Assembly (NCBI GenBank): GCA_009192285.1
Contig: WBVU01000008.1
Coordinates: forward strand, 806,001-870,000
Reading direction: 5' to 3'
DNA: 64,000 bases
DNA from: Morchella semilibera
Taxonomy: Eukaryota; Ascomycota; Pezizomycetes; Pezizales; Morchellaceae
Shown: positions 46,369 to 59,500 of the stretch, in pieces
Layout: each line of letters starts with the position of its first letter
Position numbering within the stretch: position 1 is the stretch's first letter
Made by a program: the position numbers and the translations under genes
The notes under the pieces: model-generated
Told to the model about the DNA's origin: nothing
What the model saw: only the letters and a program-made list of their open reading frames with translations
Databases searched by the model: none

Positions 46369-47131
46369 TCTTGGGCCGTGATATCAGTCAACCAAGCTGC
46401 ATATTAGAGACTTTCAGTTGACTTATCAAACTGTGCATTGAAATGTTTAAAATCAGAAACCATAGTTCTTAATGGTGGCTAATGATTAATTCAATACTAG
46501 GTGTTCGTGATGTTTTTATTCTCTGTTATCAAGTTTCTATAAGTTACCGGGTTCTACGAAATAGAGAAGGTTTAACCTATTTTGTATATAGAAGCTTACC
46601 TTAAGGAACATACTTACTTTCGAAGTCAAGGTACTACCAGCGATGTGTAGACCAGGGTGTTCATCTCCTAGAGAAACACTTATCACAGTGGGCCTAAACT
46701 GAACTAAGGTGATGCAGGCCAACAACAACCGTAGTACATGCTACGAGACGTATTCTAATTAAAGCAATAATAAACCGCCCAGGTTACTATCCAGGAACTA
46801 CGTGAGCGTGGGTGAATCGACTGCTTATAGGGGATATATTCGGGCATTGTTTAGATATTTATTGTGACTGACGGGAATGGATCTTAACAACCTGCTTAAG
46901 AACGATTATGTGCAGGCCCAGGAGAGGAAACACCTCCACCTCGCCAGTGTTCTTTGGCACCTTCGGCTATAAAGGACAGGCGGTTCCCCGGGTATCTGCG
47001 GGGTACGCACCCCCGCCCCTTACCCCACCAACCTGGTCTGTGCACCATCGCATGGCGGGTCCCTGCATAAGTGATTGATCGACGGGGGCAGGGAGGCACA
47101 TGCCGATGACGTAATGTGGGCTACTTGGGTA
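46369..47131. other. Intergenic stretch
   Basis: No supported gene or repeat. Confidence 0.3.
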
Positions 47132-47304
47132 CAGCAGACTCTCGCTATAAGGATATGGTCGGGACCAAGAATACGTATCCTTATAGCGAATTAATCCTTA
47201 TAGAAAGGGGAATGCTAGCAAACGGCGGTTGCGACCGGCCACTTGGTATTCCTTTATAGCCGAGTATATCCTTATATAACAATATCTTATATCGAGAGTC
47301 TGCG
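47132..47304. mobile_element. 173-bp pogo/Fot1-type MITE
   Basis: The left end CAGCAGACTCTCGCTATAAG and inverted right end CGCAGACTCTCGATATAAG are nearly the same, and TA lies on both sides (47130-47131 and 47305-47306). The GACTCTCGCTATAA type of end and the TA target are those of pogo/Fot1 transposons. There is no coding capacity. CTTATAGCGAATTAATCC repeats occur inside. Confidence 0.72.
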
Positions 47305-47313
47305 TACGGCAAA

Positions 47314-47433
47314 AACTCGAAAGAATTGGCTATCTCCGGCCAGGGATTACCTTCTTCACGATTGGCTGTAGGGCGTAGATCAGGTCTGCTTATAGTAATT
47401 TTGATCTCATATGCATAGCCAATTTTTCGAGTA
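47314..47433. mobile_element. About 120-bp MITE, copy 1 of a small family
   Basis: ACTCGAAAGAATTGGCTAT at 47315-47333 is inverted at 47415-47433 as ATAGCCAATTTTTCGAGT. A related element lies at 63579-63685. It abuts the pogo-type MITE with nine bases between. Confidence 0.6.
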
Positions 47434-50400
47434 ATGGCGGTACTCGAAAAATTCGCTAGCGCCGCCGGACCAGGATGTACTCAGGGTGTTTGTTTTTTTG
47501 GTGTCCCAAAGGGTAAAAACGCTGGCGAATTAATCGGATAACTATGGTAGGTCATGAAATCGATGAAACCCCATCTAATGGTAGTTAGGGCAGTACAGCG
47601 CCTCCAGAGCTCCATAAAACGAAACATATGCGCCTTACTCGTGCGTGGGGGCGGCTTTAGGCGGGGGGTGGAGGGGCAGCCTCCCGGGGTTGGGGGCGTA
47701 TTTGGGCAATTGAAGGTCATGAAATTTTGATTTCGCACTTGACGACGGCGGGGTTTGGTGGGCGAAGAGATCTTTACTTGTGTTTGGGGTACAGATACTT
47801 CCAATGGGTGTCAGGCCCCAAGGCTACTAGCGGTGAACACCAGCCCTCTCCGCTCGATGGGGCGCGCGACGGCTAGCTAGTCCAGTTGGCATTCGTATCA
47901 TAAGCGGGGAACCATTTCCCTCTAGAGTCCCCCCCCCCTTGGGCAGTGATTCAGCTACCACCATAGCCAGTGTAACGTTCAGGGGAAAACAACGGGAACG
48001 TGTCGGAGACCCCTTAGCATACACCCTACATCCCCCCATGAATCAAGGGATCAGAATTGTATACCTTGTCCCACATGCAGCAGGAAGGCTGGCGGCGGCA
48101 GCTTGTCTCCTGAGGTGTAATTACTCTCCCAAATGTCCTATCCAGGCCTAGCCCCCTCATAGTACTATGTCTTGCCCTAGATACCTACTATTGCCCTAGA
48201 TACCTACTATCGCTCATAGATCGGTGCCCCTCAGCGCATGCACTCGCAATCCTGAGCGGTGATAATGAGCCATCTCCCTCTCTCTGAAGTTTAAGCATAG
48301 ACCATAATCTCATGCGCATACAAAACCACCCTCACCCCCGAGGCTTCCTACCGCGACACATATGTGCCGGGACAGGTGCCAGACCACAGTGATAGCTCAT
48401 AGGCAGTGAATTTCCATCATCCCACTCCACTTCTTTGAAACGATACTAGGGACAAGAAGGACTCAGGCAGCCTCATAGCCCATCCATCTAGAGCCCCACC
48501 AGGACATCCACAGATATCCATGGACCGGCTGGCCCTTACAAACATCGGAGATTGAGATTATAAATGAGTGGAAATATACCCCAAGAAGTCCCTCTTACTC
48601 AGCGCGGTAAGCGTTCCGCTCATGGGAGCTACACCGAGGCTAGTCAGTAGCTTCAACGGGCGTACGCTGGGAGGGGGGGGTGTATCTGGAACTATATCTC
48701 AAGGCATGCGTTCCTGGGTGGGGAAAGCGTTGGTGAGATCAGGGTACGGTCAGGTGGCGGGTGGCTCCAATGGCCTTTTGAACCCGTAGTAGACACGAGC
48801 TCCCAGGCCACGTGGCGTAGCCAGCCTCGGGGTGCCCACATCGGCTAATTAAGAGCTGAAAAGGGTTTTGGGGTGTGCTAGTAGGCAAGTGATGCACATA
48901 GCCATCAGTAAGGTCAAATAACTATAGACGGCGATACAATATCGGGCTTGGCTTGAACATTTATCCTGTTCATGTGTTAATGAAGCTTTGGGCACCACCG
49001 CAGTGGCTCAGGTAGATGAGGGAGGAAATATATTAACAGACCTGAAGTATTTGGTATGTCTGCTACTACACTAGGGATTATAGGCGGGAAGTGGGGCGCC
49101 AGAGAAGGGTCTCGGGGGAGAAGGTCCGTGGCCCCTAAGAGAGGGTGAGACGTACTACCAAGGCCGCAAGCAAATACATAGTTCTCACCAAGATCTTGCG
49201 TGCTAAACCCCGCCCGTAAACTCATATTCAAGATCTGCAATATGTGTTCTCTTGGCATAGTGATTGTGTGTGGAGTGCCAGGTGTGCTCCGGGGATTGGG
49301 GGACCTTGCATGCACCTCTAAATACATATTGATTGGCGGTATCGGAAATTAAACGCAGATGATCCCATCACCATAGATCCAGCTGGTACTAGTATCCTAT
49401 AACTCTAAGGGTCTCCGGTCCTGCACCACTGACTCTGTTGCAAAAGATAGGGGGTGACAATTTTTAATAATTTCCCCTGTGACACTAGATCTCTTGACAT
49501 CTTTTGCCTGCACACCTACCAAGCACTTTCCACTTTCATACCCTTTCCTATAGCCCCACCTTCAACCAAGTTTCTCTCTTTTTTTGGATTGTGAAGGGAT
49601 AATTGAGGGGTTTACACCTCAGATAGAGTAATCATAATCGACCATTGTAGCCTACTCAATTATTCGCAGTAGCAACTGACACGCCACAGATTAGACGCTC
49701 AAGTCCTATAACATAAGGGCAACTAGGTAAACGGAAAGGTCTCGAAAAAAGGCCAAGTAGGGTTAGGGTTCTGTCATCGGGGCCAGATGAGGGATAATAG
49801 ACAGCTAGCTAGGAGCAAGCTAGAATGGGAGTAGCGTGGGTGGTTTCTCGGAGAGGTGAGAGAATATAATCAACGACCGTAGTGCACACGGGGAGGTATC
49901 GTAGAGTGTTTTGCATGCCTGCGATGTATTCCTCTCCTGTTCCTCATTAGGAGCTAGTAGAGCGTGGAGTTGTGTATCCGCCTGAATACTGAGATCCCGG
50001 GTATTGCCCAAAGGTATAGCGATTTTATATGAAACCACGGGATGCCATGAGTTAGTGTGTCTGCCAATTATGATCTGCACTCTGCAAATCTGTAATGGGG
50101 TGAAATCTTACTATGTGTACCTAAAATGCAGTTTCAAGGCTAAGGAATGTCTTTTTGTGGGTAAATAGCTGACACAAAGGTCAAAATGAAATTGGTAAAG
50201 CCAAGAGATTATACCATGTTTCCTTCCCACTGACGCCATTGGATTATACATGATAAACGTTTCAGGGCTTTGTTGTGCTCTCAAACATTCTTTTATGATA
50301 GCTCAAAGAAATGCTAAATGAATTCATCGGACGAGGCGCCACCAGAGTGCGCGTTTGCGGGCAACATTGTCGTTAGGCCATCCGATGACTTATTACCCAT

Positions 50401-51019
50401 CGCTGTACTGACAATATATGACAATTTCTAAAGGTTGGAGATATATTAAAGGACGTTTTGACAATAATGTGAGGAATCTCGAGGAGAAGGGTGAAAACCC
50501 TGTTGACACTAACAAAGACTATAAAAGAAGGGCTGGATGCGCAATATGGACACACTGGTACCGGTGATCTTCCTTTCCTCTTGACATCTTTGCTCGATTG
50601 GTTCTGTATCTGGGGGGTCGTACGTATTAAGAGTATCTTAAACTCTGAAATATTATCCTTGGCTGAATACCTGCAATGGACTGGGCAGATGGCATCCATT
50701 CATTGTAAAGAACTTCAACTAACCTACATGTTATTGAAACAGCAGTGGAACTACCCAAGCAAGTTGTATGTGAGGATTCTAGTTTACCACTGACCTGTTC
50801 AGTGCTGGGGTGCTGACAGGGTTTTGAACTTTACCGTCATTCACTTATTACCAGGCGTCTTGATGTCCACCATATCCCAAGTATCGGATACGATACATTT
50901 CATTCTGGAGACTTGGTTGTTAGTGGGTAGGAGTATTGTAATATATTGCCATCTGAGGACTCTGCTTTCATTACGCTCTCTACATCACACTTTGTAGCTA
51001 TAGTAACTAGTACAGAATA
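47434..51019. other. Intergenic stretch of 3.6 kb
   Basis: Many short frames but none with a recognisable domain, start context or intron. GCCCTAGATACCTACTAT is repeated in tandem twice at 48172-48210. A telomere-like TAGGGTTAGGGTT lies at 49757-49769. I see nothing else. Confidence 0.4.
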
Positions 51020-51039
51020 CACCGTGGTGCAACCACGAA

Positions 51040-51520
51040 CACAACCTTATTGTGTTGGTTTTACACAGTAAAGGTGTGTTCAAGACGCTGTGTAAAAGTT
51101 GTGTAAAAGCTGTGTAAAAACTGTGGCAAAAGTGTGTTTAAAACTGTGTAAAAGTTGTGTAAAAACTGTGTAAAAACTGTGTAAACGTGTATACCCTAAA
51201 AAAACATTTTACACACCAAAAGTGTGTCTGAACACAGTAAAAGTGTGTTGCTTTAACTCGCCAAAACTGTGTTAATCTCAACACAGTAAAAGTGTGTTAC
51301 TCTTGACACACCAAAAATGTGTTACTACTAACACATTAAAACTGCGTTATCCCGTCACGCACACACTAAATATGTGTTACTTTGACACACTAAAATTGTG
51401 CTACATTTGTGTTACTTTGACACACTAAAATTGTGCTACATTCGTGTTACTTTGACACACTAAAATTGTGTTACATTCGTGTGTTCTTTGACACACCAAA
51501 ATAGTGTAAATAGTGTATGA
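51040..51520. repeat. Left subterminal repeats of the tnp2 element
   Basis: Many copies of GTGTAAAA and of ACACACTAAAATTGTG-like units, spaced about 20-40 bases. They are mirrored in inverted form at 60125-60625. In CACTA elements such repeats bind the element's own DNA-binding protein. Confidence 0.8.
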
Positions 51521-51783
51521 AACTAGTAATATAATTGGCAGCCGCCATCCACGGGGCCGCCCCCCCCTTCGAGCCCCAACTAGGCACACGCTGACGTTAA
51601 TGTGTATATAGAAAATAATATCCACCGTAATAATATCCACCTCCACCATGCATAATATCCACCGTAATATCCATCTCCTGTATAACAATATCTACCACCA
51701 GCCCAATTATTATAATATATATCAGCCCCCATCTAATGATATCCTCCTCTATTATAAGAATATACGCCCCCGGTATAGCCGCC

Positions 51784-52243
51784 TCAATCGCTCCTTAATA
51801 GATATTTCTCCTATTATAGTCAATATATATATATATATATATATTGGCGAGGATGGTGGGTATGCAGTACTCACATAAGCAGGAGGATGTTTCGCCTCGA
51901 ATTCATCCCAATCACTCTTTATACGTTTCTTCCCGGAGGCGAGTTTGTCAGCACGCATCTTAATCTCCATCAATTCCTCTGCTTCCCGGATCTTCATACT
52001 TTTAGCCTTAGCCCGACCAGACTTCCGCGGTTCCATAGCTTGGCTATCTGGAAACTGACTCTCAAACTCTGGGAGGATTTGGCTCTCTGGTATTCCTCCG
52101 GAAAGGGTTTGGCTGTATATTTGGCTCGCTGGAACTTGAATATCTGGGATTTGGCTCTCGAAAGCCTGGCTCGCTGTCGGCTGAGTACCACTTCCTGACT
52201 TATTCTTCGACCCCTTAGGCCGACCCGGTTTCTTTTTGATCAT
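51784..52243 (-). CDS. AT-hook accessory protein of the tnp2 element
   Basis: Exon 52243-51875, intron 51874-51811 (64 bp, GTGAGT to AATAG) and exon 51810-51784 give 131 residues. The N-terminus MIKKKPGRPKGSKNKSGSG is a typical AT hook, which binds the minor groove of AT-rich DNA. A run of SQIPD/SQILP-like repeats follows (about residues 25-70), then a basic helix-prone stretch (RKSGRAKAKSMKIREAEEL). In-frame open sequence upstream of the ATG (to about 52380, with LDAATT repeats) and splice-acceptor-like sites at about 52744, 52915 and 53035 suggest the true gene begins farther 5'. It could bind the subterminal repeats, as TNPA does in plant elements, but that is inference. Confidence 0.55.
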
Positions 52244-52379
52244 TGAGACGCCGGGATTAGTAGCACTGTTAATAGGTGGGTTAGGGACGGCAGCACCGAG
52301 GACAGGTAGGTTAGTGGTGGCAGCATCGAGGACGGGGGGTTTAGTGGTGGCAGCATCGAGGATAGGGGGGTTAGCGGTG

Positions 52380-53040
52380 ACAGTATTGACAGGGTTGTTG
52401 CATTATGGCGGGGTAGTTGGTGACAGTTATTGGCGGAGGGTAGTTAGCGGAGTTAGCGCAAGCAGTGAATTGGCGGGGATTTAGCGGTGACAATGGCGGG
52501 GGACGTTGCGAGTTAGCGGCAGCAGTATTGGCGGGGGAGTTAGCGGTGACAGTATTGGCGGGGGAGTTAGCGGAGTTAGCGGCAGCAGTATTGGCGGGGG
52601 AGTTAGCGGTGACAGTATTGGCGGGGGAGTTAGTGGTGGCAGTATTGGTATTAACAGGTGAGACTACAGGCCGTTTCTTGAGGATCGACTTTTGAACATG
52701 GGGTAGTTTTTTGACAACGACTTCGGTGGTAGCAACTTCAGCAATCTACGGAATATTAGTATATCTTAGTTGTAATATGGTATTTGAGAATGGGGGGGGG
52801 GCAGACCCGGACTCTCTTCGTTCGCATTAGGCCCATTTCTTCTTCGGCTTCGCTTGCTAGACCCATTTCCTGCCCTCCATCAACAATAATGTCAGGATAG
52901 ATTTTTTTCTATAAATACCACGTTAGTTACTGAAAATCTTACGCCAACACTAATGAATCCATTCTTCAACAACCCGCGAGCCCATTTCTTCCTTCCCCTG
53001 CCCTCCGGTACTGGTAATGTTAGGATAAACTTGACTCTGT
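52380..53040 (-). other. Repetitive, exon-like segments between two accessory genes
   Basis: On the minus strand, an acceptor-like CCGTAG at about 52744 opens a frame with VVVKKLPHVQKSILKK and then SPANTVTANSPANTAAANS repeated, ending near 52390. Two upstream segments (about 53035-52965 and 52915-52855), each after a branch site and AG, read VYPNITSTGGQGKEEMG and IYPDIIVDGGQEMG. They look like duplicated exons. I could not join them into one model with confidence. Confidence 0.35.
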
Positions 53041-53095
53041 AAACAACTATGTTAGTGTACCGCATGTTTGTTTCATACCAAGACTATTTAATTAA

Positions 53096-54884
53096 TCACT
53101 TCTTCTTCATCATCTTTATCGAATGACCAGTGTTCCTTCTAAAGGCGGCATATATCAGTACAATACTCATCAGTCGAAACAATACCTCCCGTCTACGTAC
53201 CTCTAAAACACTTTTAACCTCAATCTCTTTGTACTTGTAGAAATTGAGGATCTTGCTAAGTTCGTCGGAATATTGAAGCGGTTTCCACTCCGAATCTTTT
53301 CCAGCCCTAAAAACACGCATTGAACCAGACTCAAGCTTCAGTCTCCGGTTAACCACACGATCAAATTCAGCCCAAGTGATATCCCTATCAAATGTAAATG
53401 TTCTAGAGCCAATAAGCACGTCCAAGAAATCGCCATCACCGTTATCATCATCATCCACATTTCCGGCCGGGGGTGGGGGGGGTGGTGGAGAGGGAGCAGG
53501 GGGAGGGGGTGGGGGTGGTTTAGGTTTCGAAATGCTCCTGGATTCCAGAGGGCTCGATGGGAATGGAGAATCAGAACCGGGGGTCTTAGAATGCGTAGGG
53601 GCTGTATCATTGAGTGCTGCCGCGGGCTTCCAAAGCCTTTTTCTAATAAATGCAGAGGGGGTGGGGGTGGGGGTGGGGGTGGGGGTGGGGGTGGGGGTGG
53701 GGGTGGCTTCTCTGTCAGATTCTCCAGTCACAGCGGCATTGTCTTTCACCGCCGAGACAGGTGCAATTTTCCTTCTTGGGACCGACTTGGGGGCTGGTCG
53801 CGGGGTCTCCTCCACGTCACTGCTAAATGCCTGAGAGTCCTCCGATTCCTGAGTGTTGGTAATAGATTCCTGTGTGCTGCTTTCCTGGGTACTGACCTCA
53901 GACCTATGCCTGCCCTTACCAGATGTCTCACCAGGACCGTCCTTGTGCCTCTTGCCTTTGTTGCCTTTGCTTCGGCGATTAATAGACCTCACCCTATCCA
54001 AACATAACGTTTGGATGATATCTCTGGTAACCGATTTATCCCAACCCCAGTCTTCCGGGGCATCCTCCGTTATCTTCTTGATGGCCGGATACATTTTGGT
54101 CTCGTATGGATAGGACTTGAATCTTCTTGTGAGATTCATGCCTCTCTTCATGCACTCTTCGAGGACCCAGATACGGCGCGTCCGCTTGACTTGCTCTATC
54201 ATGGTCTTATCCGTCTCGGGTATATTCATCCGTCGTACCAGATCAGCACGGAAAGCTTTGGAGTTACCCCTCAGCACGGGCTCATTTGGGATCTCAGGTG
54301 ATAGTCTAGACCTTGAGGATGACCCAATGGTAGAAATTTGCGCTCGACGTCGTGCAGAGTTATTAGGCGTTTTGGGTGTTTTAGGAGTATCGGGTATCTT
54401 TGGTGATTTGTCTACTACTACGTGGTTAGATTGACCATCAACTACATTTAGGGACGCGTAACACAACTAACCTCGACGTGTTCCCTTTGCCGAACGTCTT
54501 CCCCCAACACCAACATCATCATATCCATCATCGTCTTCATCGCCTTCATCATCCTCTACCCCTCTACCTAAATGGCTTTGTTTGCGTTGATGTTGAACTC
54601 GGGATGGGCGATTGTCAGCCTGTCTATCGTGTCGCAAATGAGGATCTAGGGCCGGATTTATCAGAAACAACATCAATTCACGAACTAGACACAAGTATCC
54701 TCCTACCTATATTAATAAGGCTATCATCATCTGATTCCCCTTCTTGAACGCCGCCAGTTGATGAACTTGATGACTTGGTCGCGATGTTGGATGGCTGGTT
54801 TCTGAATCTCTCCTCCAGCTCACGCGCCTCCCTCTCGAACTTCAATCTTAGAGCTGCTAGCGCCAATCTCTTTTCTTGATCCAT
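53096..54884 (-). CDS. Large accessory protein of the tnp2 element
   Basis: Exon 54884-54707, intron 54706-54646 (61 bp), exon 54645-54472, intron 54471-54418 (54 bp, branch CTAAC, GTAG) and exon 54417-53096 give 557 residues; all phases agree. The N-terminus MDQEKRLALAALRLKFERE is a coiled coil. A conserved-looking basic domain follows in exon 3 (FRADLVRRMNIPETDKTMI to WGWDKSVTRDIIQTLCLDR), then low-complexity Ser/Glu, a Pro-Thr run encoded by GGGGGT repeats (about 53650-53708), a Pro-rich run, and a C-terminal part (TFTFDRDITWAEFDRVVNRR). I do not recognise the domain. A DNA- or transposase-binding role is plausible only from its place. Confidence 0.7.
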
Positions 54885-55620
54885 AACGCAAATATATACG
54901 GCGTCTAATATGAGATGAAAGTACGTAGAAAGAAGGGGGGGATGGAAAAGCACGGTGGTGGTTGACTGAACAGGCACGATCGCGAGGTGAGAAGATGAAC
55001 ACGAGCGCGTCCTGCAGGGAGGTGCGGGGTGGCCTGTAGGCGGTTGGGTACTCTTAGGCAACACAATGCCTATGTATATACTACACGAGGCTCGCTCCGA
55101 CACGAAATATAATGAATTACAATTATTCAATGATTTTACCTCTTTTTCATAGTTATGAATAGCTAAATAATATTTTAGTTGTATTTGAAACAACATTTTG
55201 CGCTAAACGTTACATTCTGATTCATCACGCTTTATCACTCGGTTTGAGCCCTTGCAGGTTTCAACCCAACATAAGATTTACATGTCCGCGTGCAAAGTGA
55301 ACTACATATACACAACCGCATGTACATAGGTCTGTATCAGCCATATACAAACTAGCACAATTACACTTCGAATCATGCATGTTGCTCTTATTCGCATTCG
55401 CTGAATGATACACAATACGAGCATATAAATAATTTTGTTACATTTCTCTATTGAAGGCATTATATATAATTATATTTATATATTAACTTTAGGATCAAAT
55501 GGTGGGACACATGCACAATTGAACGAACAAAATCTTTGCTCAACTTATTTATTACAAATTCACAGATTCATGCAGCAAAGCAGTGATATTACTAGCTCTA
55601 CTTTCTCATTCATTTTGTAA
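54885..55620. other. Spacer inside the tnp2 element
   Basis: AT-rich sequence between two leftward genes. Probably promoter of the 557-residue gene and the end of the 105-residue gene. No further coding signal. Confidence 0.4.
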
Positions 55621-56012
55621 CTACTCAGCTACCCCCGGCGGGTTAAAGACAAACCAAAACACATTCCCCCAAAAACAACGCTCCCCACCCCAAATGAATT
55701 CCTGCAACTCAAGGACCTCGCACCAAGCTGAATTGCCCTCGCTGAGAAGCACCATGATTTCCATCTTGTCGGCGTCACGGATCCAGCCAGATCTGGCACC
55801 AGCACGTTGAAGTTGAACACCAATTCGAGGGGAAGGGCCACCAGAAAGAACGCGGCGAAGACGATAGCAGTGACCAACAACAGGCTCCCTGCCCGGCTCG
55901 AGGTCTCCTCCGATAACTGCGCGCAAAGATGTTAATATATAAATACACAGCTATGCGACTATAAGTGAGTGATAAGCTTGTACTACTTACAAACCATACG
56001 AGCTTCAGACAT
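55621..56012 (-). CDS. Small accessory protein of the tnp2 element
   Basis: Exon 56012-55991 (MSEARMV), intron 55990-55917 (74 bp, GTAAGT to GCGCAG) and exon 55916-55621 give 105 residues. The body is compact and Trp/Arg-rich, with GGDLEPGREPVVGHCYRLRR, SGWIRDADKMEIMVLL and a final WGNVFWFVFNPPGVAE. I do not recognise it. It lies 500 bp from, and divergent to, the transposase start, so the two may share a promoter region. Confidence 0.6.
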
Positions 56013-56511
56013 CGTGACTGAATCGGAAAGCAAGAATTATGATGAAAGAAGACGGTGTTGTACGTAATTTGATGGAGTTAGAGATGAACTTGTTTGAGAT
56101 GAACTTGTTTGCGGTATTGAAAGTGCTACATCTTGATACTGGCAGCACAGCATACACTAGAGCCCATGATCAAGCTGTAGCAATTGATTGCGCTCCGAGC
56201 TGCATGTATGCACCTTGTTAGCTAAAAGGGTCTTGACCCCTGTAGGATCGCTTCCTATTACAGATTAGTTGGAGCTGGTAGTAGTTCACTTAGCTAAACA
56301 AAGCTAGTGTACCCATCCACTAAGCCTATTATAATTTTCAGTTTCTAGATTAGGCTTAGCCTTAGTAGAGATACAACTGCGGTCGCTTGAAGTGGGCCCA
56401 GCTGCGCCGGTCAATTTTTTGCCTGCGCATGCGGGGGCCGGATATATTCGATCTTAATTCGATATCGATCCATATCGATAATCATCAACATCATCACGGT
56501 GCGCAAAGTTT

Positions 56512-59500
56512 ATGATGTCTAAATTTTACCGAGAATGTTTCTGCTCTCTCTTAGACGTCCGACCACATCCTGTGACTAGCCGCATCGAATGGAAAAGGCA
56601 TAGAGATGTCAGGGAACAAGATCGAGTCGCGGAGCTGTTTGCAGAGAGATCACCGAGCCCGGAGGTTGAGACAGATCCAATTGTGTATACAGAGGATGAT
56701 ATGGAGTATGTCGAAGATCAGATTGAGTATATAGAGGATCAGGAACAGGATAGCGAGAGCGATACTGTTATGGAGGATGATTTAGAGGTTGTTGAGGATG
56801 AGCTGGAGCTTGTTGAGGATGAGCTAGAGCTCGTTGAGGATCAAGTAGAATATTACAATGACATGTTGGAGAACCTCCCCGGCCCCCATAACGATGCTAG
56901 CAACGACGCACAGCAAGCCTTGAGTGGGGACGAAGGAGACGACGAAAGAGGTGACGGAGATGAGTCGGATGACAATCGCGAAGAACTAGATTGCATTAGT
57001 CAGATGGAGACACAATTGCAAACAAATCAGCCTGGAGACGGCGAGGAAATCATACCGGAATACGAATACCAAGATGAATTAATTTCCGATGCTGAAAGCG
57101 AAGAGTCATATCGTCCGCCTAGTGAGGGTATAGGTCAAATGCAGCGAGGTTTTGTCAGCCCTGTGGAGGATGAGTTGGACACCAGTGTGGATATAGATTT
57201 CGAGTCATCGTCTTCGTCAAGCTCGGATACAGATGCGGAGGATAATGCCTTTCCATATGGACAGATCAAGGGCACTTTGAAGGAGGAGGAAATCCTTTCT
57301 GTTGCGATACACGACCTGAAGCTATCCCATAGAATATCAAGGGCCGCGAGTACTGATTTCACGAGACTTATTGAAAACTTCACCGACGTTTCTTGTTGGG
57401 ACTACCGAACCACAAGGAAATGGATCGCCGCCCAAACGGGTATTCAACCGGTGATATATGATTGCTGCAAGAACTCTTGTATGTCATTCGCTATGTACCC
57501 TGACAAGGACATATGTGATCATTGTGAGAGCCCTCGGTGGAGGGGTCAAGAGGGTGAAGGAGCCCGTATACCGTTTGCAACATACGAATATATCCCGGTT
57601 ATTCACCGCCTTATGCTTTGGTACGCCAATCCAAGCCGTGCTACAACGCTTATCTCATATAGACGCCGGGCGGAGCAAACAGATAAATATACAGATTATT
57701 GGTCCGGCGAGTTGTGTGGGGACATGAAGAAAAAGGGTTTATTCAGTGCTTCGACCGATCTCGGATTTCTTCTTACCACCGACGGAGTGCAAGTCTTCAA
57801 GGCAAAGGCTCGATTCTCCATATGGCCTATAGTTTTAGTCTGTCTTAACCTACCCCCAGAGATCCGAACGAAACGGCAGAATTTGCTCTGTGTAGGTTTT
57901 ATACCAGGCCCCAAAGGACCGAAAAATCTGGATTCCTTCCTGTATCCGATGGTAAAGGAGTTTGAAAAGTTGCAGGACGGTGTTCCTAAGGTTCTCAATG
58001 CCTCAATATCGCAGTCCCTGCCAATCTCAGATAGGCAATTCTGCTTGAGGGCACATATCTGCCTTGTAGGTGCTGACATGGTTGCTCGTGAGAAGGTATG
58101 GCCATTCGATCCGTGATACATGTATATATGTATGTGCGCGTGTGCAACTGATACTGACGCTATCAAAGATTATGAAGGTGACCGGGAACCGTTCATACTG
58201 CTACTGCGAGTATTGCTTGATTCATGGAATCTGGAACAAGGCCTTATATTGCCCGATATCTCCACCTACAGACGCTCCCAGGAACGCGAAAGGGTACCCT
58301 TGGCCTAGATGGGATCGTCAAAACCTACCAATGAGGAATGATCAAGAGTTTCGTATAGTTGCGCATCAAATTGCGGCCAAAGGGGCTACAGATAGGCAAA
58401 AATCAAAGTATGGCGTTAAAGGATTGTCAATACTTGGAGTTCTCAAGTCCATAGATTTCCCAAGGAGCTTTCCGCCAGACTCCATGCACCTCTGGTTTGA
58501 GAATGTGATTCCGGACATGGTGAAACATTGGAGGGGGAAATATAAGGTAGATGCCACAGCCGAGCAAGAGGGTGACGGTTCCCAAGGCGAAGGGACACAG
58601 AGGAGGGCAGCGCCTGCAAGGCCTAAAAGGCCTGCACCTGGGTCGTCCGGGCGGCAAAAAGTTAACGCGACAGACGACCCTTATAATATAAGTTTGGCCG
58701 ACTGGGAGTTAATTAGTAAAGAGATAGCCCTTAGTGCGCCAACTTTCCCCTCTATCTTCGGGCCCAACCTACGAAACTTCATCGAGCACATACACGAACT
58801 CACTGCGGCAGAGTGGCAACTGTTCACCTTTACTCTGGGCCCCGTTTACTTAAGGGGCGTGCTTGAGGATGAAGATTATAAACATTTTATCTCCCTCGTA
58901 GAAGCAATTCAGATATGCTGTGATTATGAGTTGACAGAAGAGGATATCGAAGAGGTCAGGCAACGTATAGAGCGTTTCAGTATATACTATGAGAAACGTT
59001 ACTACCGGGAGGAGTGGGAAAGATTGAAGGGTTGTTTACCCGTGTTCCATCAAATTCTACACGTGTCCCAGGCGCTGAAATGGGCGGGCCCCATGTACGT
59101 CTACTCCCAGTGGGCAATGGAACGCTTTTGTGGAACGTTATCGGGAATGGCCAAATCAAAGGTATCAACGAATAAGAATTTGGCAAATTCTTTAGCGATG
59201 ATGGAGCAAAAGAGCGCGTTGGTCTATGTTCTACCCACTCCGGATGACGTTAATCGGGTTCCTAGCTATGGGTCAAGCGACGAAGATGGTGACGGAAATA
59301 TAAAACTTGCTTCGTTCCTAACGAAACGCCTGAAGAAACCACCAAACACAACCCCCCGGAGCTTTCACGGTGACGTCATGTGCTTCTCTGGACCATGCAA
59401 AAGACATACACTGACTTCGCATGAACGGATCCGGCTGAAAGCTTGGCTGACTGATGAAGAGCTCGCGCCTGAGCTGGTGTCCGAGACACAGGCGGGGGTG

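Noticed and set aside
48568-48789. 73-codon Gly-rich frame
   Set aside because: Low complexity caused by a poly-G run; no supporting signal.
49000-49330. 116-codon minus-strand frame
   Set aside because: Longest frame in a gene-poor stretch, but no domain, start context or paralogue.
50491-50793. 100-codon plus-strand frame just outside the tnp2 element
   Set aside because: It is outside the transposon ends and shows no known features; probably chance.
51040-51520. CRISPR-like regular repeats
   Set aside because: Units vary in sequence and spacing, are mirrored at the other end of a transposon and lie in a fungal genome; they are subterminal transposon repeats.
53376-54007. Gly-rich plus-strand frames of up to 152 codons
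   Set aside because: They are antisense to the Pro-rich part of the 557-residue accessory gene and arise from its GGGGGT repeats.
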